This document shows, in pieces, positions 10,926 through 19,978 of a stretch of DNA of 64,000 bases; the first letter of the stretch is position 1; each line of letters begins with the position of its first letter. This DNA comes from Euonymus europaeus (lineage: Eukaryota; Streptophyta; Magnoliopsida; Celastrales; Celastraceae). The notes under the pieces are model-generated. The model did no database searches. It worked only from the letters and a program-made list of their open reading frames with translations, and was not told the origin of the DNA. Location of the stretch: contig OY756965.1 in the NCBI GenBank assembly GCA_963580455.1, positions 20,992,902 through 21,056,901 of the forward strand. Reading direction: 5' to 3'. The translations under genes were made by a program, and so were the position numbers.

Positions 10926-11214
10926 TATACACGCACAATGTCACAACTGTGACAGTATTGTACAAATATATATATGTATGTACTAATACATGCATATGTG
11001 CATATATAATGCGTGATATATATAATAAATATGTATGTATATTAATTTAGTATTAAACCCAAGATCCGATTATTAGTTTGAATTAGTTGGATCAAGGCGA
11101 GGTTTGGCTTATCAAATTGTCCTAAACCCCGGCCCGAAGTCCGAAGAGGGTTCTCGGACTTAGGCTAAGGCCGAGCCTGAGCCTAATATTTTCAGGCCGA
11201 CCCCTAGAAAGAAA

Positions 11215-11335
11215 TGATATAGACTGAATACGAATTGATGAAAGAACAATCTTATATAAAATGAACGAGGGCAACGAATATACGTTAATAGATTTCCGTG
11301 TGTTTTTAGAGTCTTCGCAAAGTGGCTTTACTACT
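11215..11335 (+). mobile_element. RTE-type LINE 3' fragment
   Basis: Bases 11218-11310 (GAATACGAATTGATG, ACAATCTTATATAAAATGAACG, GAATATACGTTAATAGATTT) match the downstream end of the larger LINE relic at 28030-28110. It is a short, strongly 5'-truncated copy lying between array units 1 and 2. Confidence 0.6.
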
Positions 11336-11340
11336 ACCAT

Positions 11341-11641
11341 CCTTAAAAACCAATGACTGCAGGAAGCGCGACGTGGAGTAGCTTTATAGAGTCGTCCAAG
11401 CTAATAACACCTTAAGAGTTGGAGCTGAATTCCACACCAACCGTTCGTGCGGTGCAGACAGTGGACATCAACATTGATTTCCTTTATAGGTGGGGGGATA
11501 TGGGCATAGATCAACGAAAGATTCAAAAAAATCTATATGTAAACGGCATCGGATGTTGAGATGCATGCCGTTGGTCTTGAATGGAGTAGATTAGAGGCAA
11601 TTTAAACTCTTGCTCCGACATGACTGATCACTATTTTACTA
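11341..11641 (+). repeat. MYB-array unit 2 start, with the Harbinger-free paralogous site
   Basis: The match to both flanks of the Harbinger element (2075-2137 and 7600-7665) is interrupted here by only about 22 bp at 11413-11435, so this copy has no transposon. From 11535 to 11635 (GCATCGGATGTTGAGATGCATG, GTTGGTCTTGAATGGAGTAG, AGAGGCAATT) it also matches 17068-17165, which sets the relation to unit 3. Confidence 0.8.
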
Positions 11642-11862
11642 CTTAGGTTGGGGCGGGACCTAAGGACCCGTTCACTGACCCGTGCCCTCGGAATGCCAGT
11701 GGAATGTAAGTCGCAGGTTATGCGACACAGCGGCAGGGACAGCTGGGTGGGTCATGTTAAATCACCAGGAACGTTCGGCCATTGACACGCCTCGAACCCG
11801 GGACTCCGCCATCCACTCTAAACCTTAGACCCCAACTGGTGCCGCTGAGCCATATGCCCATT
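11642..11862 (-). mobile_element. tRNA-derived SINE
   Basis: On the minus strand a pol III promoter is visible: box A-like ATGGCTCAGCGGC (about 11841-11853) and box B-like CGGGTTCGAG (11791-11800), followed by a body ending in CCCGCCCCAACC. A second copy of the body, without the tRNA head, is at 35644-35787. The spacing of the boxes (about 45 bp) fits a tRNA-like head. It is inserted in array unit 2 and I see no copy at the matching place in unit 3. Confidence 0.75.
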
Positions 11863-12266
11863 AATCATATTAATATGGATTTCTTTGTTGTTGAAAAAGG
11901 TCCAAAACAGACCCCAGTAGACTACAACCCTACCCAAAAGTAGGCGACGCCAAACTAATACATTTCCTATAAATAAAAGTAAATTGTTGGGTATGCACAT
12001 GTGATTAAGATCATATAACGGTTAACTATGAAAGAGTTAAGTAGTTAGTTGTAACTAAAGGTCCATAATTCTAGTTTTATGTTCTATATATCTTAAATAA
12101 TAAAGTATTTATGAGTGTAGAGTAATTATTTAGTGGTCATGTCACATCATATAATATATTAATGTGGTGCACCAGAATCAATGAGATAATGCCAAAGGTT
12201 GTTGCATTTCTAAAATTTGAATGTCAAATTATATATATTCATTCTCAATTATTCAATTATTATCAC

Positions 12267-12583
12267 TAACTATTTGTGAATTGGCAACATTTCATTGATT
12301 TTAATGTACCACATGAACATTTGATACGATATGCAAGGACAATTGAATAATTTCTCCATCTATATATGGATAACTGTTTGTGAATTGGCAACATTTCATT
12401 GATTTTAATGTACCACATGAACATTTGATACGATATGCAAGGACAATTGAATAATTTATCCATCTATATATGGTAACTGTTTGTGAATTGGCAACATTTC
12501 ATTGATTTTAATGTACCACATGAACATTTGATATGATATGCAAGGACAATTGAATAATTTCTCCATCTATATATATGGGTAGA
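12267..12583 (+). repeat. Minisatellite: three copies of a 103-104-bp unit upstream of MYB-A
   Basis: Copies start at TAACT at 12267, 12371 and 12474. Each contains TTGTGAATTGGCAACATTTC, TAATGTACCACATGAACA, GATATGCAAGGACAATTGAA and ends in CTCCATCTATATAT. The copies are nearly identical. Unit 3 has a single, diverged copy at about 17818-17920 (CGTGAATTGATAATTTTTTATTG, CACATCAACATATGACAG), so the expansion happened in unit 2 after the duplication. It lies about 1.9-2.2 kb upstream of the MYB-A start codon. Confidence 0.92.
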
Positions 12584-13386
12584 CACTTGACGTGCGTTTA
12601 TTAATTTGTGACAGCAACCTATAAACGCATTCCATGTGCATTGTCTGACACTAATACGTATATATGCATTTGGGCTACATTAAAAATATGCTATGGATTG
12701 TTTATGCTGTACGCTAGAAAAATGCCCGACTTACATTTAGCGAATACTCAATGAAAGGTATCTATATAAATCAGATATACATATACATACATATATGTAT
12801 GGCACTGAGTATTTGTTAGTTTTGAATTGAATATCTAGCGGGGGAAGAATGTTTGAGATTGTTCGGAATTGGAGTCTCACATCAAATAATTATAAAATAA
12901 ATAAATAAATTAGGTTTTAGAATGTAATATCTTAAAACTTTTGGGTCTATACGAGTTTCAAACATGTATGTATTTTTTACCGGAATATCAGTATTTTAAA
13001 TGCCAGTATGATTATATACCTAGCTCTCTTTTCTTCTAGCTAGTTAATGCATTCGTTATTATTCAGAGTAGTTGCGTACGTTTTCTGGGGAAATCCTTCC
13101 GTGTAAAAGACTAGAGGAGACTAAGGTGATCAAAATATATGCCTGCACTCATTAAAAAATACTCTTTATTTTTCCCTCAAATTATCTCGTATTAGTGGAT
13201 ATATAAAATCTCACTCTCTAATCTCTGATTATAGACTGACTTAATTGTTGATCTCCGACTTTTCCCCTGACAGCTACATATCAGTATATACACACTCACA
13301 CAAAATATTGTAAATGCATAGTGGTTAATAGTTACATCCAAGTGTCCAACACGAAACACATCATTTGTTGTCTACTTTTCAACCAA

Positions 13387-13841
13387 ATTGTTGTGATTTA
13401 GTTTGAAGTCTGTTTTGTTTAAGGTCTATTTTGATGACCCTTTCTGAAAAGATGTTACGGATCCTGTGAATGAATTTTTTGGAGGCTTATTTTGTGAAGC
13501 GGAGGTGAGGACCAATAGGTCTGAACCGGAACACTCACAATCCTTTTCTGAGTCCAAGGGCTGTGCACCCGAGATTTTTTTTGAGACTTTATTACTATAT
13601 TTCTCAGTCATTTATTATGAGGCGTATTAGGGTGTTCATATGTCTGTATCCCTAAGCCGTCGTTTTGTAATTTCTTTCTATGAAAATAGTGAAACTCCCT
13701 GCAACTCCTATGAGGTAAGAATAATTAGCCAAAACCTCGTAAATTTATCTTATTTTTCATTTCTTTTGCTTTGATTTCTATGTTTTTTTTTTCATTTTTT
13801 TTGATAAAGTCTATTTTGTCTGCGACAATCTCCTAACACAG
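13387..13841. mobile_element. LTR-like insertion in the MYB-A promoter
   Basis: Units 2 and 3 are collinear up to ACTTTTCAACCA (13375-13386; 19632-19643) and again from GATAAAAAAA(A)CTGCTT (13842; 19644). Unit 2 holds about 455 bp between these points that unit 3 lacks. The segment has GGCGTATTAGGGTGTTCATATG, a TTCTATGAAAATAGTGAAACTC stretch and CCAAAACCTCGTAAATTTATC followed by T-rich sequence, which resembles the R/U5 part of copia-type LTRs. No TG...CA ends or target duplication are clear. It ends about 600 bp before the MYB-A ATG. Confidence 0.6.
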
Positions 13842-14355
13842 ATTAAAAAAAAACTGCTTAGAACTTTGGAAAGCGTTCGTGTACAGTGTGAATTATTAAA
13901 TAGCTAACATATTTTGCTGTTAGAATTTTTGGACTGGTAGTTAGGAAAAGAAAATAAAAATAATAATATAAAGTACACTTGTACTTGAAAATAATAACAA
14001 TAATATAAAGTGCAATAAGATACTTGATTGATAATGATACTTGATAATAATACTTGAAAATTTTGAAGTGTATAGTGAGAGTGATTTGAAGAAATTATAT
14101 TGAAAAATGTATATAATGATAGAAAAATATGAAAGAAATAGTGTTAATGCTTGATATTTGAAATGTTTGTAAATTGAAAGTGAAAAAAATTGAATTGAAA
14201 TATATGTTTTGTTGATATAATTATATTAAGAATCATGTTTTGCTGTAATAGAAGTGGACCCACACCAAAAAAAAAATAGAGTGGTTACCATTGGAGATTC
14301 TTATACGCCCACGTTACAAGGAAAAAAGACCTCATTTTTGTGGATACAATAGATG

Positions 14356-14405
14356 CACGTGTACGTGGTGTCATGGAGCATATACAACTTGACTAAGCAT
14401 ATAAA
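14356..14405 (+). promoter_or_regulatory. MYB-A core promoter: G-box and TATA box
   Basis: CACGTG at 14356-14361, followed by GTACGTGG, and TATAAA at 14400-14405, 45 bp before the ATG. The same block is almost unchanged upstream of MYB-B. The G-box suggests control by bHLH or bZIP/light factors, including possible autoregulation by a MYB-bHLH complex; that is inference. Confidence 0.6.
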
Positions 14406-14449
14406 GTGTGCTACTGTAAAACTTTTAATGTAAGTTGTTACTAATCAGG

Positions 14450-16377
14450 ATGGAGAGCTCATTTGGAGTGAGAAAGGGTGCATGGACTGTAGAAGAAGAC
14501 AACCTCCTGAGGAGATGCATTGAAAGCTATGGTGAAGGAAGATGGCATCAAGTCCCTCTAAGAGCAGGTTCGATCCGTCCGCGCTATGCTTACCGTTATC
14601 ACGCCCTACTCTTTTTCTTTTTTAAACAAACCAGATATTTTATATCATAAAATGGAGTAGAAAAACCCTTTTTCCTGAGGCTCATCACGACCCTTTTTAC
14701 TTCTTAGAATTTATTTTGTTTATATAGTTATCAGTTTATGAGTGATCGTTTGAACTTAATGTTCCCAGAGTGTATATATAATTCTCATCCCATATGAGAC
14801 AGTTGAATTATATGTGATGCTGATTTCTTGCTTGGATTTGGAATTGGCAGGGTTGAATAGATGCAGGAAAAGCTGTAGATTGAGGTGGCTGAACTACCTG
14901 AAGTCGAATATCAAGAAAGGAGAGTTCTCAGTCGATGAGATTGATCTCATTCTGAGACTTCATAAGCTTCTTGGCAACAGGTAAGTCAATTAATACTGAG
15001 TGCAAGGTTCCATGAATAACATAATCTCCTAGATTTATTACTAAAAAACAGTGAAACATTAAACACGTGATTCATCTTTTGGGTAATATATAGTTATGAC
15101 TCAAGCAGAATATTCTATGTTCCTTTGATCACGTCCGAGTGTTATTCGCTTAGCTGCTTGCCCTGCAGGTCATCGGATTTTTTTGTTGCTATAGAATATA
15201 TGATTGTTAAGATGGTAGACAGTCACTTGGCTGCTGGGTTGTCTTTCTGGCTTGGGTTTCTTCTAGCCCTTTTGGTGTTCTCTGCTGTTTGGGGCAGGTT
15301 TTTCTCAAGGTTCTGCATTGATATCCTTCTCTCTTGTATGGCTCTGTTATGGGCCTTTTCCGATTGTCTCTTTTTGGTTCTAATTAATAAAATTCTCTTA
15401 TTTATCAAAAAAAAAAAAAAACAGTGCACTATGATTATATATAATATGCTTACTAGAAATGGTATTTCCTATAAATGAAATGGAATATGGGACAACAAGA
15501 ATGCCACATCAGTGGATACGTGGCATTTTATAGGTCCGCCAAATATATCGACTTTTTGACACGTTCCTGATGATAAGGACTAGTAGCTAGCTATCAGTAG
15601 TATAGTAAGACTGATTCGTTTTGACTTCATGCCTCATGGGGTTTCAGTTATGAGACATATTTATTGTTGATGGTCTTTTCTGGTCTGCTGTTGAATTGGT
15701 TTTGTTTTTCTTCTTCTTGCTCTTTTGAGAGTTTGTACTCTTGCTCTGTCGCTGTTGTTGTTCATAGGTTTTGGTCTAGTCCTTCCATTGTGAGCCTCCC
15801 GAGAAGAGAAGGATTTTTCTTCTCCATTGTATGATATAAAATAACTAGGTTTGCAAAAAAATAAAAGAAAAGTAGTAGTACTAAATGTGGTCTCTGCAGG
15901 TGGTCGCTAATTGCAGGGAGAATCCCCGGAAGAACAGCTAATGATATCAAGAACTACTGGAACACCAAACTGCGCAAGAAGATTTACGAGGAGCAGACAA
16001 AAGCAACCGTGCAGCAGCATGGTAATATTATTGATCAATCGAAAACTAAGGTCATAAGACCTCGCCCTCGAACCTTCTCCAAGAACTACTCTTCATCATC
16101 TCTCGTGATCACCGTTCCCACTACAACTGACAACAATCTGAAGGCTCCAAAAAGCATGGAACACAATGACATATGTGGTACCGACAGTACAAGAGTAGCA
16201 GTGGCAGAAGCATCCGTGGAGGTGCATGAACCAAATTATTTATTAAATAGTACTGAGTATGATCATTTCACAAGCTTGTGGGATGAAAAGCCAGTGATGG
16301 AGTTGGGGGACAATTTCATGAGTGATTTGTCTTTCGATGTGGACTTTTGGGATTTTGGTACTACAGAGTACAGATGA
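14450..16377 (+). CDS. R2R3-MYB, anthocyanin-activator type (subgroup 6), copy A
   Basis: Three exons, 14450-14567, 14851-14980 and 15900-16377 (118, 130 and 478 bp), GT-AG introns, 241 aa. The 130-bp second exon is the usual size for R2R3-MYBs. R2 Trp are at 12, 32 and 52, R3 Trp at 84 and 103. The bHLH-binding motif is complete (D71 L72 R75 L79 L86 R90), and ANDI (96-99) and RPRPRTF (136-142) are the subgroup 6 signatures, with ANDI in place of the usual ANDV. Such proteins enter the nucleus and, with a bHLH and a WD40 protein, switch on late anthocyanin genes. Compared with copy B the C-terminus is cut short: after [11 protein letters not shown] a TGA occurs where B continues for 29 more residues. 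Introns carry retroposon tails. Promoter differences from B are described separately. Confidence 0.93.
14612..14700 (-). mobile_element. Retroposon-tail family copy in MYB-A intron 1
   Basis: Read on the minus strand it has the family pattern of GAGCCTC, then AAGGGTTTTTCT, then TTATGATATAAAATA. It is absent from intron 1 of MYB-B, which jumps from ATCACG directly to TCCGTTTGATAG. Confidence 0.55.
15125..15422 (+). mobile_element. Poly(A)-tailed retroposon relic in MYB-A intron 2
   Basis: The stretch ends in AATTAATAAAATTCTCTTAT followed by TTATC and a run of about 15 A, the typical 3' end of a plant LINE copy. The first half (GATTGTTAAGATGGTAGA to GTGTTCTCTGCTGTTT) is also present in MYB-B intron 2 (22140-22238), but the A-rich end is not, so the insertion predates the duplication and the two copies were trimmed differently. 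An open frame over it (15125-15478) is not a gene. Confidence 0.6.
15640..15862 (+). mobile_element. Retroposon-tail family copy in MYB-A intron 2
   Basis: It contains GGTTTTGGTCTAGTCCTTCC, GTGAGCCTCCCGAGAAGAG and GTATGATATAAAATAAC, matching 17335-17434 and the reverse copies at 524-604, 14612-14700 and 17940-18035. It looks like the 3' end of one 5'-truncated LINE or SINE family present at least five times in this window. Confidence 0.6.
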
Positions 16378-16461
16378 AGCTGCTCCTGAAGCTCCCCCCT
16401 CCAATCAGTTGTGGTCCCATAAATTGCCCTACTTTAGAAAATGAAATTTAATGTTTGATAT

Positions 16462-16879
16462 GGGGCTGGGTCGGTTATACTGGTTTTTATCGGTTAACCG
16501 ATCCAATATTAGCCTGTAACACCCGATCCATAAGTGTCGGGCCAAGAATAATTATCGACACGGTTGGGTCGGTTAATGATTTTCATAAATGTAATCGATC
16601 AACCGACTCTTTTGACAAAAAAAAGGGTCAAATAGTCCAATAAGACTAATTATTATTATTGTTAAAACATGTTATGAACTTATAATGTTAAATATTTAAG
16701 TTTTTAAGCAATGAAAAATAGATTTTTTTTGATTTTTTTATTGGTCGATAATATTACTAATCAGACAATGTTGTGCCAATAATAATTATCAACCAAACAA
16801 TATTGGGCCGATAATGGTTGTCAATATTTGACAATATCGGCTAGCCGGGTCGACCTATCCGATCCAGTCCCAACCTTTA
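16462..16879. mobile_element. MITE-like insertion behind MYB-A
   Basis: Downstream of the stop codon, MYB-A and MYB-B both read TTTAATGTTTGATAT; B then continues GTGACACCCTGAATAA whereas A carries about 418 bp before GACACCCTAACACTC. The ends are weakly inverted (left GGGGCTGGGTCGGTTA; right, reverse strand, GGTTGGGACTGGATCGG). TAT flanks both ends and may be a 3-bp target duplication. No ORF of note is inside. Confidence 0.7.
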
Positions 16880-17184
16880 TGACACCCTAACACTCTCTCT
16901 ATATATATGTATATTATATATGTATTTGTATATGTATGTATCAAGTTTCAAATACAATGCAATTTGTATCATTTAGAGTATTTGTTCACTATTAAGAATT
17001 TTTACTTAGCTTCTAATTCACTAATTGTAAAGTTGATGGCAGAAAAGGAAAAAGACAAATTAGTCAAGGCATCGGATGTTGACATGCATGTCGTTGGTCT
17101 TGAATGGAGTAGATTAGAGGCAATTCAAACTCTTTCGCTGACATGCGCGATCACTGTTTTAGACTGGTTAATCATATTAATGTT

Positions 17185-17434
17185 AATCATAGCATTCTAA
17201 GTATTTCTACAGGTGGAAGGATCTCCCAGCTCGAGTCAAAGGTATGATTAGAATTGAGTGTATGAGGATTGCCATTATAAGGCATATCAATAATTAGTGC
17301 TCTTTGTTTAGGACTTGTTGTTCCTTTTATTCTTTTTGTTCATGGGTTTCGGTCTAGTTCTCACCATTGCGAGCCCCCGGAGAAGGGTTTTTCTTCTTCT
17401 CTTTGTGATATAAAATCCCTATTTTTTTAAAAAA
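17185..17434 (+). mobile_element. Retroposon with 15-bp target duplication
   Basis: AATCATATTAATGTT (17170-17184) and AATCATATTAATATT (17435-17449) flank a 250-bp insert that ends in GATATAAAATCCC and an A-rich tail. Unit 1 and unit 2 have a single AATCATATTAATAT at the matching place (7981 and 11865). The 3' half carries GGGTTTCGGTCTAGTTC and GCGAGCCCCCGGAGAAGGG, defining the retroposon-tail family. Confidence 0.75.
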
Positions 17435-17939
17435 AATCATATTAATATTAATATGTAATATTGTTGGGTATGCACATGCGATTAAGATCATATAACGGTT
17501 AACCATATATGTGAAAGTTGAGTAATTAATATATAAATAAAGGTCCATAACCTATTGTCTTAATGTTTTAAGTTAATTTGGATGGGTACGAAAAATGTCA
17601 TAATTCTAGTTTTATATATGTTGTATATATATCTTGAAAAATGTTCTATATATCTTAAATAATATAGTATTTGATCCTTGGGGAGTCATTAATTCATTGG
17701 TCATGTCAGATCACGTCTTACGTTAATATGGTGCACTAGTATCAATGGGACAGTGTCAATTCATGGTGGTTGCTGCATTTCTAAAAATTGAATGACAAAC
17801 TAGCATGCATTATCACTAACCGCTCGTGAATTGATAATTTTTTATTGATTCTAATATACCACATCAACATATGACAGTTTAGGTAAAAACTATTAAATAA
17901 TTTCTTGATGTGTAGATGTGTGTATATATATATAACAAA

Positions 17940-18035
17940 TTTTTTATTTTAAAAAAGGAGATTATTTCATAAAGAATAGAAGAATAATCCTTCTTCGGGA
18001 GCTCATAAGGAGGACTAGATCGAAACCTTTCAAAA
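17940..18035 (-). mobile_element. Retroposon-tail family copy, minus strand
   Basis: On the minus strand it reads GGTTTCGATCTAGTCCTCC, TGAGCTCCCGAAGAAGG and ends in ATGAAATAATCTCC followed by T-rich sequence. It matches the same family as 17335-17434. Confidence 0.5.
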
Positions 18036-19884
18036 AGAAAAAACAAACAAGAAACTACTTCCTAATTCTAATTCTTGGAATACCCATCTTATCAATTTGA
18101 ATAAAAATTTTAGCTTTAACTGGCTGATCATCGTACCTAATTCTAATTTTTGGAATACCTATATATTCTTGACGTGCATTTATTAAGTTGTGGCGGCAAC
18201 CTAAAGACACATTCCACGTGAATTGTCTAACACTAGTACATGTATGCAAATTTGAGCTACATTTTAACAAGCAAGTGCAGTGCAGTGGGACTCTTGAAAA
18301 ATCTGTTGTAAAGCATTTTTTCGAGTGCTGCTTCACCACAATGGGCAAAAAAATACTCTTGTGCGGCTTTCACGCTTGACATATATATGAATTAAATTAC
18401 AAATTTGAACCCACTTGACAAATACAAATTAAAGAAGATACATCACAAACTGCTAAACTTTTTTTTTTTCAATTCTTCTATCTACCCGCAAGACCAATGA
18501 CGTGTTCAATATATATGTCGCAGTCCAGACTAATTGTTTTCGCGTGAGGAGAATTACGACAGTGCTTGACTTCCACACCACAACCCATGAGATTCTTCGT
18601 GGTTCATCTCTTGCTCAACCCATATACAGTAGCACCAGAACTGGTTGCTGAGAATTGCAAAGATATATCTTTGTTCCGATCCCACGCTGTTGTACGTCTC
18701 ATCAACTTCCACATCCCTAGCTATACACACAAAGCTTCTTGCATGGTTTCTATATTATATACTCTGAAATCTATGGATTGGGTATGCTGTACGCTAGAAA
18801 AATGTCTGACTTACATTTTTTGTGAATACTCAATATTGAAAGGTATCTATATAAATCACACACATATATATGTGTGCGTGTGCGTGTGCGTACAAAATGC
18901 CGATTGAACCAGTGTTATGTCAATCTTAATACCGATTTTCATACGGAAATATTTTTTATACTAAATTTAACTTTTTAGTTTATAGATAAAAAAAATTTAA
19001 CTAATATCCTAGACTTTTAAAAGGAATTCTCAAGTAGATTTTTAATAGTGACGACTTTAACGAGAACTACTGATGGCTTTATTATTCATAAGATTGATGG
19101 TTGTAGGATTCTTTGAATTTTTTGATGTAAGATGTTTGTTGTATCGGCTGAAAAACATGTTAAAAAATTAATACAATTAGTGCTTAATTGAACTTGGACT
19201 CGCGTAGGAAATCTCAAGTCTTAAACACGAAGGCGACGTAATTTGTGCAGTCTTTCTTATCTTCTACATACATGCATGTATAATATTTTTTCTTCAAGCG
19301 AGTTAATGCATTCGTTATTATTGAGAGTAGTTGCGCGTTATCTTGGGAAATCCTTCCGTGCAAAAGACTAGAGGAGACTAAGGTGATCAAAATATCTAAA
19401 CTCATTCAAAAGATTCTTTATTTTTCTCCCTACTTATCTCGTATTAATTAGTGGGTTAAATCTGACTCTCTAATCCCTGATTATAGACTGATTTGACTTG
19501 TTGATCTGCCGACTTTTCCACTGACAGCTACATATCAGTATATGTATGTACACACACAAAATATTATAAATGCAGAGTGGTTAATAGTTTACATCCAAGT
19601 ATTCAGCACGACAAAAATCATTTGTTGTCTACTTTACAACCAGATAAAAAAAATTGCTTGGAACTCTGGAAAACGTTGATGTACAGTTTGAACATATTGT
19701 TGTTCGAAATTTTTGGACTGGTAGTTAGAAAAAGAAAATAATAATAATAATAATATCAATACAAAGTACAACTATACTATTGTAGGATATATATATATAT
19801 ATATAGATATTTATATGCCCATGTAATACTGAAAAAGGAAATACCACTAAAAAAAGGACCTCCTTTTTGTGGATACAATAGATG

Positions 19885-19934
19885 CACGTGTACGTGGTGT
19901 CATGGAGCATATACAACTTGACTAAGCATATAAA
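19885..19934 (+). promoter_or_regulatory. MYB-B core promoter: G-box and TATA box
   Basis: CACGTG at 19885-19890 and TATAAA at 19929-19934, 45 bp before the ATG, in a block of about 120 bp that differs from the MYB-A promoter by only a few bases. Basal transcription signals of both copies are therefore equal; differences in expression would have to come from further upstream or from introns. Confidence 0.6.
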
Positions 19935-19978
19935 GTGTGCCACTGTAAAACTTTTAATGTAAGTTGTTACCAATCAGG

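Larger units (their letters stand above)
17067..19978 (+). repeat. MYB-array unit 3, upstream region of MYB-B
   Basis: Collinear with unit 2 from 11535 onwards: GCATCGGATGTTGA block, the TTGTTGGGTATGCACATG block (17461; 11986), the region around TGGTCATGTCA (17700; 12134), the GACGTGCATTTATTAA block (18170; 12590), CTATGGATTGG/CTGTACGCTAGAAAAATG (18770; 12690) and the 300 bp around CCTTCCGTGCAAAAGACTAGAGG (19352; 13098). Divergence between blocks is mostly insertions and microsatellite changes ((GT)n at 18868, (ATA)n at 19738, (AT)n at 19784). No gene lies here before MYB-B. Confidence 0.8.

Noticed and set aside
15125..15478. ORF of 117 aa in MYB-A intron 2
   Set aside because: It runs through a retroposon relic into its poly(A) tail; the hydrophobic translation reflects T-rich sequence.
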